64,000 bases of DNA from Incurvaria masculella. Taxonomy: Eukaryota > Arthropoda > Insecta > Lepidoptera > Incurvariidae. Each line of letters starts with the position of its first letter. Position 1 is the stretch's first letter. The stretch lies in NCBI GenBank assembly GCA_946894095.1, contig OX335641.1:14588501-14652500 (forward strand). The letters are read 5' to 3'. Below, in pieces: positions 43,346 through 54,529 of the stretch. The position numbers were made by a program, and so were the translations under genes. The notes below the pieces were generated by a model. The model saw only the letters and a program-made list of their open reading frames with translations, made no database searches and was not told the origin of the DNA.

Positions 43346-46300
43346 CCTTAAGCTTAGGATCATTGTATTCCTTGTATTTCCTCATCTTTTCAATTGTGCG
43401 TTTGGAACTAATATCTTGCTTATATATATATATGGTTGCTTTATAATGTTTACAAAATTATAAATCAGTCAAGGCCAAGCTGCCAAACGAAGACACAGGT
43501 GTTCACAAATCACATCACTGTTCCTGTATGAAGATGGAATAAAAAATGAATTAAATGATGACATTTTTGTATTGAAGATATGTAGGATAGAGATCTTAGT
43601 TGGAATGTACAAGAATGTTACCATAATTTATTTGCTTCTGATATTTTGTTTCGAAATAAAAAATAACGTTTTTAAATTTATCAGCTACACAAATAGCTTA
43701 AAAACACGTTTAAAGTAACTGCTAAAACAATGTTACTGATTCAACGAACAATAAGATGCACACGATATGAATGTAATAAATAAACAACAGTTAATTATAG
43801 TTTACGTATGGTTGTATTGTTCAGGTTCACCTACACGAGAAGCTATAAATAAAATTAGTGGATCAAGATTTCATGTCATTTTCCACGAGTTTCTAGCGCC
43901 AAGGTCGGATTATTTCACTTGAAAATATCGGTCGTTCTTGTCTGTGGAAAGTTTGTGATTGGTGCGCGTAGGCGTATTTCATTTTTAGCCAGCTCGACTA
44001 GATCCAAAATATTTTTCGCGTGTCTAATATTTTTGCCCGCCATAAAGCTATCAATGCCATGACATTCTGAAAAACTTTACGACTAGTGACTACAAAGATG
44101 CATTTATTTCCTTCTAGAATGAGTGGTATCTGCTTAAGTCACCATCCCTTTCAAAGAATGGCGGCGGTGTGCCAATAAAAGGGACCAAGGTAGAGGTAGA
44201 GTCAAGGTGATCGCAGTGGGAGCGCGGACAAGCGACGACAGCTCACGCCGAGAGACACGCCCCGAATGTTGGCACAACACGCGCCGTGTTGCAGCCCATT
44301 CACACGCCTGCGCCGGCGCATACGGCCGATATTTATTTTGGAAGCTGAACTAATCGTTCCGATTCTGTCTGTTAACTCCGGACGACTCGAGGCTAGTTTA
44401 CGATGGCCATCTTTCAATATTTCGACGAGCGTGGGCGACCCACTTGAAAAATAACGCTTTATGCTCGATGGCGCTTGTTTGCATCCGAGCATTATAAATG
44501 TTTTTTAAACGTTAGACAAGTGTCATTATTATCTTCAAATAAATCTGATTCATCTCTGCAATTACGTTTGCTCGAGACAGACTTTATGTTTCTGTACATT
44601 AAATCGTATTTGGGAAGATGTCTTGAGATTTATTAGGGTTCTGGATTGAAACCACTAGTATCATAACGGTAGAAATATAAAAAGAGACGTCAAGGATTCC
44701 TGACTAGCAAACTCATAGAGAAAATAAACGGATGCAGCAGAAGAAAGATTGGAGCTCGGCCAACACTAGCCGCTGAAGTAATTATCCAGTTAGCTATCGA
44801 AGCCTGTCCATAAAATACACGGAGAAGTGAAGAGCATTCTCACAACCTCCATTGACAGTAGGGTTGTTCTCAATACAGCACCGAGCCATAGATTAATAAT
44901 GACTTAATGGCGTAAGTAGATGGCCCACCGCCATGGTGACGGAAGTTTCATACAATAAGTGTTCTCTATTGCAATAGATATATAACTAAGATGGTAACTT
45001 CTATTCAATCGATCACAAAAAGAAGAGTATTTGCACCAAGAGATTAGCTGCGCTATCTGCTCCCTGATTTCAATCTATTAAAAAGTCATTTTATGGGTTG
45101 TCAAAAAAGGTGTGTATCGATTCAAAATTGTATATTTTCCAACTTTGAAACAAAATGGTGTTCTTAATGTATGAATAAATCCAACATAAATGTCAGGCAT
45201 AACTGTAAAGTTGCTAACTGTAAGTGGAAAGTTTCTCACAAATTATCGCATCAATTCCAAATTTGTTGTGTAATTATTTCGTGAGATTAAATACATAGCT
45301 GCTAAAAACAATGACTTATAGTTTATTACTTCCAGTTTTGAGGAGTAACAGCAGAAATAGCGATGAACGACCGTGGTGCCACCTACATGGAAGCACAAAC
45401 ACACTTCCGACAACATTTTCGATCGCGTCACGAATCACACTGAAGTTCGGAAACTGCTGCGTTACATCACCATTGTATACGAGGTCCAATATATCTCAAT
45501 GAGTGAATACAACGGCATCCTTTGAATTCTTCACATTAAATCTTCGCACTCGGCCCGCGTACTCCACGTAGCGACGAGGCCGCGACCAAAATACCGCCGC
45601 TCTAAATCTGGCGGTGCTACTTTCAAGTTTACCGATCCCCGAAGCAGATACGCCGATTTATCGCTCCTTTTCGTTGCGGGGTTAAAAGCACACGCGCGCT
45701 ACTCGGCTGACTGTACTAAGTACGATGGCTCGAGTGTTTACGGTCCGCTTACCTACCGAGTCCACACACTTTCCTTTCGCTGTTCGAAAAAAACATAATT
45801 AAAACATGGAGTTACTAACAAATGCCGAAATACATGTACGCACCAATTCATTTCTGTAGAACTTTTTGAAAGGCCCGTAATTCAGAATAAGGTAATAAAT
45901 AGTCCTTATACTGTTATTTATTCGGTTATTAGTAACAATATATGTTCTCCTGCCAACGTACGAGTATTTAGGAAAAACTTTGTAAACCGACCTTCTTGAT
46001 TTATAGTACAGTTAATCAATATCGGTGTCTCCGAGTTAGTGTTTTAAAAATATTAAAACAGAGCCAGATGAGAGCAAAAAGATAAAAGTTTCTTTCCTCC
46101 GTGGTACGACCCACGATATTTGCCGTGTCTTGGTCCACATTTAATTGATAACCGAATAAGAAATCCAAGACATTAAAAAAACTGATAAACTGATATGTAC
46201 GGTTGAAACAAAGATGAAGAGGAATAATGAAGAAAACGTGCATCTTCTGTATTTTGTTTTCTGGAATAATCCGGTAAGTAGAGCGCTTTTGGGAAATTAC

Positions 46301-46670
46301 ATCAACGCGGATAACTGAAAATAAGCAGGATATAGAAAAAAATGTATAATAAAGAATTAGCAGAAGAAAAATTACTAAATTTAGTATTAAATATTGAGAA
46401 TACCGATGTATTTCCCTTAGTTTATGCGGTTAAGATAGCGGTTTATTAAATATATTTTAGTTTAATAATTTAAGTATTGTTAAACCTTCACATATTTTTC
46501 CTTATTCTTTTATTATTTATCATTTGTTTTAATAAGTTTACTTTATGAGTTTACTTATTTATACTCCTACATTTGTACATGGATAAGTCCTACTATTGTT
46601 TATTTGTATTTTGTATTACCTGCTGTCGTATTTCATATGTTTTAATATCTATGTATGTTGTGGTGCTGTA
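43346..46670. other. repeat-poor stretch with CpG-richer patches
   Basis: About 3.3 kb with none of the dispersed families found elsewhere. GC-richer patches lie at 44160-44470 and 45540-45790. Frames across them (for example 96 codons on minus at 44202-44492) have no recognisable domain or good splice sites. This is the most plausible place in the window for conserved regulatory DNA, judged only from repeat absence and composition. Confidence 0.35.
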
Positions 46671-46987
46671 ATAAAAAAAAACTTGCCAAGTGCGAGTCGC
46701 TCTCGCACACGACGGGTTCCCTATCATCGTACAAGACTTAACACCAAAAATCACATTTCTTGTATGGAGCCCCATTTTATTTCTAGATTTTTTTAATTTC
46801 AACTATTTGCTGTTATAGCGGCAAAATAAATACACATTTTGTGAAATTTTCTGCTGCCTTCCTATTGCGGTTCATGAGATACAGCTCTGTGATAGACGGA
46901 CGGACGAACGAACGGACGGACGGATGGACAGCGGAGGCTTAGTAAAAGGGTTCCTTTGGCACCCCTTGGGTACGGAACCTTAAAAAG
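46671..46987 (+). repeat. family X repeat, complete copy (copy 5)
   Basis: Runs from 'cttgccaagtgcgagtcgct' through 'tcgtacaagacttaacacc', 'gttatagcggcaaaataaa', 'ggttcatgagatacagctct' and a GGAC/GAAC run to 'ttgggtacggaacctt'. At about 315 bp it defines the full length. Non-coding; class not certain. Confidence 0.9.
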
Positions 46988-47039
46988 ATCCGATGTCGTT
47001 GTGATTATGACATAACAATTGTCTAAATAAGCAGACATG

Positions 47040-47165
47040 CTTAAAAACAATTTGGGCGGGCGGCGCGGGGCAGTGCGCGAGGGCGCGGGCGGGCCGGCGG
47101 GCGGGGATCGCTAGCTGGCGAGCGTCGCGGCGGCGGCGGCGCGGGGGAGCCAGGGAGTTCAACGC
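47040..47165. promoter_or_regulatory. CpG island
   Basis: About 115 bp of nearly pure G+C ('gggcgggcggcgcggggcag', 'gcggcggcggcggcgcgggg') with several GGGCGGG boxes. It lies 1.3 kb downstream of the minus-strand exon at 48446-49019, within its predicted intron. No ATG frame with a splice donor is visible. A promoter or enhancer role is possible. Confidence 0.35.
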
Positions 47166-48445
47166 ACCCTCAATCCGCCTGATTTGTTAGCAGGATTATT
47201 GCATGCCATCATCTGCCGGATTGGTGATGCACATCTTTCCAAATAAGCTCTCTCGAAATTTGGACAAGGATTAACACAGATGTGTTTTTTTTTAATTGCA
47301 TTTCCCCTAGTTCAGGAAGTGCCTCCAGATCTTTCTCATATTCACTGCGAACGAGGCCAGTTTTGATGATTAGTATCCTTAAATTGACGAGCATTAATTT
47401 TTAACGTTAATTTTGCATTTATAATATTAGTATGGAGACATTTATAAAAAATGCTTAAGAAATATTTCATTTCAAAATCGATATCAATGGTTTCGCTATA
47501 TTCGCCTATTCTTCTAAACGACGTATTGGCGAAATGGGAAAAAACCAAGTCTTAATGGTGCGTAAACAAACATTTTATATTCATAGTTTTTGGAATAATC
47601 ATTTAATTCATCATGTTTTCACATAGATTCTCTTCATCATGAGATATCACAGTATCTCATCTAGACTAATATAATGACATCAAAATGCGCAAATTTAATA
47701 CCAAATTTATACATACTCTAGGTATAATTAACAAGATGTCTAAAAATTCTTGAACTTGAATCCTTTTAATGGAGTTCCTGTTGCAGCGATAGCTGTGCGC
47801 GCGCTGCAGACCATGACCAGATTGACAAATTACTTCTTATAGAGTGTTTAGTCCCATTTCATATATTTAACCACGGCCATTCACTGTGATGTGAATTCAT
47901 CGCTCCTGAAGAAATCCGAAGAAAATTAGGTTCATGTAAGTCTACACATTCCGCGGCGGGCTCGAATTAAATAAACACGTGCTCGAATCGGCTCCTAATA
48001 TTGATTGACATCGCGGCAGCTGCAACTTTCGAAATATTTCCTGCGGGCGCTGCCCACTCTTTCTAATTCCGTAAAACGAGCTCGATCGCCAGTGCAATAT
48101 CAGGAGGCTCTGCCGAGTTCGCCGCGCTTACCAAAACATTAACTTCAAACGTGGTGTTGTTGATCGTTCCGAATCGAAAACGTGGCGCAAGCAGCAAAAC
48201 GCTCGCCAGTATAATTGGACGAGGAGTTACCGATGATGCGAATGAAATAGTTATATCCGAACTTCTATGGGATGCCTAACGGTTGGGCAATGACGCCGAA
48301 TCGAAGTATGAAATCTCTGAAATGAGGTGTCGGGGTGTTGATCCCGAAAATAGTTCAGGATCACAATTAAAATCATTCACGATGATGCTTGCTGTCACGG
48401 AAGAGAAGGTTAAATGTGAAAAAGATGAAGAAGAAGAGGACTCAC
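47166..48445. other. predicted first-intron sequence
   Basis: Begins on the minus strand with the GTGAGT donor at 48445-48440, preceded by a run of agaag/tcttc. The remainder is unique, with a GC-richer part at 47940-48240. No exon or element is supported. Confidence 0.4.
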
Positions 48446-49019
48446 CCTGCAGCAGCTGGATAGTGGCCTGGTATTCGGCGAGTTTCTCATCGACGTAGCC
48501 GTCCTGCGACTGGCTCGCGATGATCTCCGCCGTAGAGGGTCCTCGCTCCTCGTCGTCCTCGTACACGAGCGGGCGCGGCGGAGGCCCCGGCGGCTCCAGC
48601 GGCACGCCCGCGTAGTCGAACTCGCGCGCGCTCTCGTATGGCGACGAGTAGTAGTACTCGGGCGACTGGCCGAGGGTCGGCGACGCGCCGTACGGGGAGA
48701 TCGAGAAGTGGGAGGACGGCGTCGGGGACTGCACCGGGCGGAACGGCAGCGGCGACTGCGCCTGCACCGGGCGGAAGGACAGCGGCGACTGCGCCTGCGC
48801 CGGCCGGAAGGGCAGCGGCGACTGCGCCTGCGCCGGCCGGAAGGGCAGCGGCGAGGGCCGGTGGCCGGGGCCCGGGGAGACGAGCGCGGAGGAGTGGCGC
48901 GGCCCCGAGATCAGGGGCGGCGGGCTCGGAGCCCAGGGGGAGGGCGGCCGGTAGTGCAGAGGCGAGGGGGGTGCGGGCGGCGCACGCGCGCGCCCACGCC
49001 CCGGCGGCGGCGCAGACAT
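48446..49019 (-). CDS. first coding exon, large unrecognised protein (N-terminus B)
   Basis: Encodes 191 residues plus one base. ATG at 49019-49017 lies six codons after an in-frame TGA with no AG between. The exon ends CTGCAGG|GTGAGT (GT at 48445-48444), phase 1. The protein starts MSAPPPGRGRARAPPAPPSP and is Pro/Ser-rich. At about residues 56-97 it has four imperfect 11-residue repeats of the QAQSPLPFRPA type, then a Tyr-rich stretch (EYYYSSPYESAREFDYAG), an acidic EDDEERGPSTAEIIASQSQD segment and a helical end YVDEKLAEYQATIQLLQ. Probably disordered apart from the end. GC content is far above the flanks. Family unknown to me. The phase and direction match the exons at 1541 and 57939. Confidence 0.8.
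48730..48855 (-). repeat. 33-bp minisatellite inside the exon
   Basis: About four units of 33 bp ('cgggcggaaggacagcggcg', 'actgcgcctg'), encoding the 11-residue Pro-rich repeat. Being a multiple of three, it can vary in copy number without breaking the frame. Confidence 0.9.
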
Positions 49020-49549
49020 GGCGGGTTGAACCGGTCAACTCGCTGCTCACGCCGGCATCGCTGGAACAAACAACATCAGCTCGATCATCTCACGACAGAA
49101 TGTATTTTCGAATGTTTCAAGGCGTTAACCTTATTACAATAGATTACATATATCAACTGCTGGATGAAGGAAATAATCGCCACAATGGGTCACTGACAAA
49201 TCAGTTCTTACGTAACACACATGTTGCATGTCAATGTAAAACATGCAACTGAAAACCTTAACTTTTTTTCTAAAATTAGAACCAAGGGCTATCAAAAACA
49301 TATTAGTTACGAACAAACTCAAGGCAACTTGTTGGCGAACCTCCGTCAGTAATGTCTGTGTATGATGTAACTTTTTTGTGCCCAAATATATCTATGATCA
49401 TAAAAATATCCATATGTCGACTCGGAAGAGGGATGATGAAATAAGTGTTATCGATTTTGTGATTGTAAATACACGAATGGGACTAAAATCCGTAAATACC
49501 AGGGCATTTGGTTGACATTGCCAATTTGCTCAGTCCTTGAGTCTCTGAG
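49020..49549 (-). promoter_or_regulatory. 5' leader and possible promoter of exon B
   Basis: Upstream of the ATG on the minus strand. GC falls quickly beyond about 49060. I see no convincing initiator or TATA element; an upstream untranslated exon is possible. Confidence 0.25.
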
Positions 49550-50345
49550 GTACTCATTGGGTCAAATCTTATCTTAGAGATCGCCAACAAAGAGCCTCTA
49601 TGATGCTTTATCAAACTGGAGTAACCTCCTTACTGGCGTTCCGCAAAGAGGCATACTATCTTCTAATTTCTGTTTTCATAAACCTACGTCTTTCATATGC
49701 ACGCCCATAGCCTGCAACTCCATCGCCGTTTATCCTTATTTATATTTTTCTGCAGGATTACTCTCGTCCATATTGACTTCTTCTTGCATACGAGATTGTT
49801 CTGAGCGATTTGATGTTATGATAAAACCGACAAAAAAACTTAATTATTTTAGGAAGTGAAAGATCCACAAAGAAGAATTGCCTTCAGTCAAATCTATTGG
49901 TGTTTGAATCCCTTACAGTATGGAAGGAAAGAATTTGTGTAAAGTCATGAAGCACTCACTGACACGAAATGATAATATTCGCGGTGTCTGCTGGAAGGTC
50001 TATGGTGCATGCACAACCTAAAAAGACTAAACTGGTTCAGTCCTAAGGAGACTAAATTTATCCTTGTGCAGATTCTAATACTTCACATCCTTGACTATGC
50101 TCAATTGTGCAACTTAGACATGAATTATTACCTACTTAATAAGATGTATTGATCATTGATCGCATTTTTAACTATAGCATACGATTCATTTACCAGCTTC
50201 GGAAATATGTCATTTTAATTTCAGTCTCTCATCACCTCTCAATATTTGTTTATTCATGCATGACTGACCGTTTTAATAATATGTCCTCGAAGTTTTCTCG
50301 AAATTTTACCGGGCTCCACTCGATTGAATGTCTAAAACGAACTTG
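49550..50345 (+). pseudogene. degenerate LINE reverse transcriptase
   Basis: Fragments in order across several frames: WVKSYLRDRQQRAS, then TGVPQRGILSS (motif B), then after the lost catalytic motif a KTKFILVQILILHILDYAQL block with LNK, and IRFIYQLRKY followed by SDRF/MSSKFSRN near 50290. These are the post-RT landmarks of Jockey/CR1-type LINEs. Many stops and frameshifts; an old, dead copy, of a different lineage from those at 32294 and 42285. Confidence 0.75.
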
Positions 50346-50593
50346 ACTCTATTAGTGGGAACTCGGCTCTATTAGTACATATACATATTTAGAATTTTTT
50401 TGTGAACATGATAATTTTAAGTAAAATATACATCTTCGTACTAAGCAAGGAAGTCACTTTTTTCATACTGGCTATCGTCAGATGCCAAATACGATTTTGG
50501 TGAAGACGGCAATATGTTTCAATCACAGAGAGGTTTTAATGTTCAATATTTGCTGTCAATTACATCGCAAGTAAAGCGTCCAATCAATGCATA

Positions 50594-50775
50594 TATAATC
50601 TTAAACACTGTGTTAGTAGGAGGCATTGAATACGGAAGGAGGGACAATAGGAGAATTGCAAATTATAGGTATACAGCCGGTGGCGAAATTGGCAGACGTA
50701 ATACCCGCGTAAGATATGTTAAGCTGGTTCAAGCCCGCCCTTGTGCTATATTCATAAAGTAGTACTTTTTATTAC
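50594..50775 (+). repeat. tRNA-Leu-like SINE (family W, copy 2)
   Basis: Contains 'ggtggcgaaattggcagacg' (D-arm and A box), then 'aagctggttcaagcccgcc' (B box region), as in tRNA-Leu, and about 75 bp upstream shared with 28835-28917. It is uninterrupted at the point where copy 1 carries the mariner, so it shows the empty site. Confidence 0.75.
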
Positions 50776-51304
50776 ATCTTTATTTATTTGATTTGGATTT
50801 ATTTTTCACGGTAGATTGTACATATATATCACATTAATTGAAAAAACGCACCTCAGTTGTGATGAGACCGTACATTGAGTTTAGGATTACAGAATTGGAT
50901 GCCCACCCACATTGCTCAAGGTTTTATTAACAGAATTAAAATCTCAAGATCAACCTGTATCCGAGCAATATCATAGCGTCGGCGAATCAATTTTTCAAGC
51001 CGTGCAGAAGTTTCCGTCCGCTGACGCAACTTCTGTATCCGTAATGTTTAATAATAGCGTGGAGAGCTGTAAGCACGCTGCGGCTGCGTCCGTGGCGTTA
51101 CTGCAAGCGCTACAAATATCCGTCGGACGTGTCTCGATCGCTCCGACATCTCGCGGCTGAGTGGATCTGTCAAAACTCATAATTCATTTCACGCGCCTGG
51201 AGCAGAAATAACGAAGTTTGAAGATAATGTTAAAGAGCCACCTAATGTTCTAGGAGTGAAAAGTTTGAAAATATCGATATATAAGGCAGAATAATTCAAT
51301 GCGT
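50776..51304 (+). other. open frame of 82 codons, unrecognised
   Basis: The frame at 50912-51160 starts at a non-ATG codon and reads LKSQDQPVSEQYHSVGESIF and later VESCKHAAAASVALLQALQ. It is GC-richer than its surroundings and lies just left of the Penelope-like remnant. It may be a decayed exon or retrocopy piece; I recognise no family. Confidence 0.2.
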
Positions 51305-52246
51305 GCAACCAGGTTACCTGGTTCAGATATATAGATGACACATTTGCTGTTTTTTCACACGGTTTGAGTCACCTTTATAGTTTTCTCCAACATTTTAACG
51401 GAATCCACCCGCACACTAAGTTCACGATGGAGATAGAGAATGACGATTTCATTTCTTGGAAGGGGCTAGTACTGAAAAAAGTAACAGTACCCTGGTATAT
51501 ATGGTTTACCGTAAAGCCACACACACTAACAGGTACCTTAAAGCAAGCTCTCATCATCATCCAGCACAACTTCGTTCAGTCACGTCTCTCGTGAATAGAG
51601 CACTCAGAATCTCCGATGCCGAATACATTAATGAGGAACTCAAATATGTAACAATGGCTTCAAACCTCGAGCCAAGGATCTTGGTTTGCCACAGGTAGCG
51701 GAAGAAAGGATACAGAGAGCTAAAGTACAAAGGCAGTGTGTATACCTTCCACATGTACGAGAAATAATTGATCGTGTAGGAAAATGATTCAGTAGAAGGT
51801 ATTCTTTAAGCCTCCAAGAAAAGTATCTGCCATTCTGAGGTCAGTAAAATACATGATGTCGCTACAGGCCCCAGAAGTCTACAAAATACCATGTAGCTGT
51901 GGAAAGAGCATCATTGGTCAAACCAAACGGAGCGTGCAAACAAGAGTAGCAAACCATATCAAGGCGGTGAAAAACAATTAGTGTTATAAGTCAGAAATCT
52001 GTGAACATGCCTTGAACAGTAAAGGAAATCATTGGATTCATTTTGACCATGTTGAAACAATTGCAGTAGAACGGCACTACATTCTACGCATCCGAGAATC
52101 CATTGAGATTTCAAGGCATCACAACTTCAACAGAGATGACGGCATGAAACGTTCACCGTCTTGGTCTCCGTTATTGGCGCAGCACAGCACAACGAGACTT
52201 CAGTGGCGGAATCCATTGAGTAAGGACACCGTTAGCATCGTTTGAA
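51305..52246 (+). pseudogene. Penelope-like element, RT and GIY-YIG remnant
   Basis: Starts within the RT at TWFRYIDDTFAVF (catalytic YxDD), HPHTKFTMEIEND; then a frameshift near 51456 leads to VYRKATHTNRYL, SSHHHPAQ and NRALRIS. Further on FKPPRK, VYKIPCSCGKSIIGQTKRSV and QTRVANHIKAV form the GIY-YIG endonuclease start, and ERHYILRIRESIEI carries the conserved Glu. The protein would end near RSPSWSPLL. One in-frame TAG at about 51979 and the frameshift kill it; the 5' part is missing. The combination of RT and C-terminal GIY-YIG nuclease is diagnostic for the family. Confidence 0.9.
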
Positions 52247-53499
52247 TGGATGAATTCATCGCTGAGCAAATACACAAAATAACAAAGACTATACTTCATT
52301 TAAATGTACTTTAACAGCTTATATACTGATTACTAGATTTAATTCACAAACATCTCAAAGTATTTAATTATGAATAAATAAAAGATCACGAGTAATTTTA
52401 TGAATGTAGGCGGATAGCCGGCCCAAGTTACTGACCCGCTAATTTGTGAAGACTTTCGCGCGAGGGCGTACAAGAACTTAGGTCTTTGCACTTACCGCTT
52501 ATCCTTTCAGCTGGCACGCTTCTCAGCGGCTGCCAGTCAACTGGCACACTGATCTATCAGCCGCCACGCGCCGCGCGGCTTATCTGTTTGCCTTCTACTC
52601 AAGACTTCGCCTATTAGTTTTATGACAACTTTAGTAAAATTATTTGTTTTTAAAAATTCAAATTTGATTAAAAATATTTCGGAATAATAAAAATAGATTG
52701 CTTAACGCAGGGAACATTCTATACCGGATTTTCACAAAAATATAAAGTTATGTCAAAGAGTTCGGAAAAGAAGCTGGAGATTCTCTTTCTACGAGTTATA
52801 CCTCTGACAGGTGACACAACTGCCAGTTGTCAGTCAAGGGACTTTAGGTATAGACAGCTGTGTCCGTTTGCCAATCAATGAGAATTCAAGTACATACTCT
52901 TCACACATGTCTTCACATAGTTGTTTTAGAATAAAACATTTCGCTTTTCAAGACATTAAGTCTCTTGTACGATCATGAGTTTTTTTATTGATTTAATGAA
53001 CTCGAGTTTTAGTGTGGTTTGCGATGGGGGAACTTTGAAATGAGTGAAATATATTATTTTAATTTAAATTTCCAACAATGGTCTCGGTGTGTAAGACGAG
53101 AATGGTTGCGCTTAGCTCACATCTGGCATGGCGGGCGGCTCCATATCTCTCTAATCAATACCGGGAGCGGGAGTGGTGCAGGCGCGGAGGCTGCGGGAGA
53201 CGCAGGCGTATGTATTCAACGTGTTTTTAGAACAAGCGGTAAACAAAAAGTGTTTTTAAAAAAAGAAGAGCTTTAGCTATTTTTCACCAATATATGACTT
53301 ATTATACCTAGGAAGCATGATAGTTATTGAATTTTCGAGGCTATGGAAATTACTAGAAGTTAGATTTATTTCGTAGCCGGTGGATTTAAAGATTGGACAT
53401 TTACTGAAATCTTCAATTCAGATTTCAAGCCACCTTTATAAATAATTTTCTGTATTCATTTTTACATTAGAATTGCTATTCACCATTTCTTGTTAGTAT
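52247..53499. other. no gene seen
   Basis: Unique sequence. A patch at 52490-52600 has repeated 'ctggcac' and 'gccagt' words; a GC-richer piece lies at 53155-53215. Neither gives a supported exon. Confidence 0.4.
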
Positions 53500-53602
53500 A
53501 ATAATTATGGTTATTATAGATCTATGTTCTTTCTTCTTAAGGCGAAAATTAAGGATAATTATATTTTAACCAAAGCTGGTGCACTCCACCCTTAAAATTA
53601 AT
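53500..53602. repeat. dispersed repeat Q (copy 2)
   Basis: 'atagatctatgttctttctt', 'aaggcgaaaattaaggataa', 'ggtgcactccacccttaaa': same order as 31975-32095. Confidence 0.6.
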
Positions 53603-53724
53603 TATTATATATGTTTATTATTCGTTTTATTTCTACATAGGATGAATGCTGCACGATTGCATTCCCTAAGGCAAGTTTGCGGAGCGAGGTCACCGTAAAA
53701 ATTTCGCAATTGCTGGGTTACAGA

Positions 53725-53855
53725 GCAGTTTCATGTCAGTGTCATTGAGATGGTTTGGGCATATCGTTTCCATTGAGATGGTTTGGGCATATCGAGCGAT
53801 TGAGTGACGAAATAATGACGAAACCAATTGACAGCTCGGAACCGGCGGCCTTGTA
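53725..53855 (+). pseudogene. short LINE-derived coding fragment
   Basis: The frame RWFGHIERLSDEIMTKPI (about 53778-53831) is the conserved tail phrase of several insect LINE polyproteins. The 28 bp 'cattgagatggtttgggcat' + 'atcg...' are tandemly repeated (53744-53771 and 53772-53799), breaking the frame. Confidence 0.6.
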
Positions 53856-53973
53856 AAACTCACCACGACCATCTTGTCAAAGTACTTCATTAAACTTAAA
53901 CTCCATCTTACCTGGGGTAACACCCTTAATCGTATAGCATGTATTAATGAAAGCATATATGTCAGGAAGGAAT

Positions 53974-54322
53974 CGAAAAAACCGACCAAGTGCGAGTCGG
54001 ACTCACGCAAGAAGGGTTCCATATCATCGTACAAGATTAAATACAAAAATTCACGTTGTTGTATGGCGCCCCACTTTAATTTGTATTATTTTTTATTTTA
54101 CAAAATAAATATACACTCTGTAAAAAAATCAGCTGCCTTCCTTTTACGGTTCATGAGATACAGCCCTGTGGCAGATGGACGGACGGGCGGAAGGACGGAC
54201 GGAAGGGCGGACGGACGGGCGGGCGGACGGACGGACGAACGGAAGGACGGACGGATGGAACTATGGACGGGCAGCGGAGGCTTAGTAATAGGGTTCCGTT
54301 GGCACCCTTTGGGTACGGAACC
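53974..54322 (+). repeat. family X repeat with expanded GGAC array (copy 6)
   Basis: Complete copy ('aaaccgaccaagtgcgagtc' to 'ttgggtacggaacc'). Its internal GGAC tetranucleotide region has grown to about 90 bp (54176-54264) with GGGC, GGAA and GAAC variants, against 30-45 bp in other copies. The frames open on both strands (RTDGRADGRAGG; PSVRPSVRPP) are by-products. Confidence 0.9.
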
Positions 54323-54529
54323 ATGGGTTCAGTGATCTTTGTGTCTACCTCCGTCATGAAAGGCACATGCCTGCAGCACTATTACTTATTCTGTGCCTGC
54401 AGCACGCCCCACTCCTCTTACGCGCGGTAAGCCTTGAAACAAATTTATAACCCGCGTAAGTTTTTTAATAGTGAAACGATTTTTTTTTAAAGAAATTATT
54501 ATTTATTATTTAAATGATTTCAATCACAG

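Noticed and set aside
48487..49252. Frames of 187 codons (minus) and 204 and 144 codons (plus) over exon B
   Set aside because: Low-complexity shadows in GC-rich DNA. The chosen minus frame is the one with an ATG after a stop, a donor in phase and a non-repetitive acidic/helical end.
54151..54366. Arg/Ser/Pro-rich and Asp/Gly/Arg-rich frames
   Set aside because: They are translations of the GGAC tetranucleotide array in a family X repeat.
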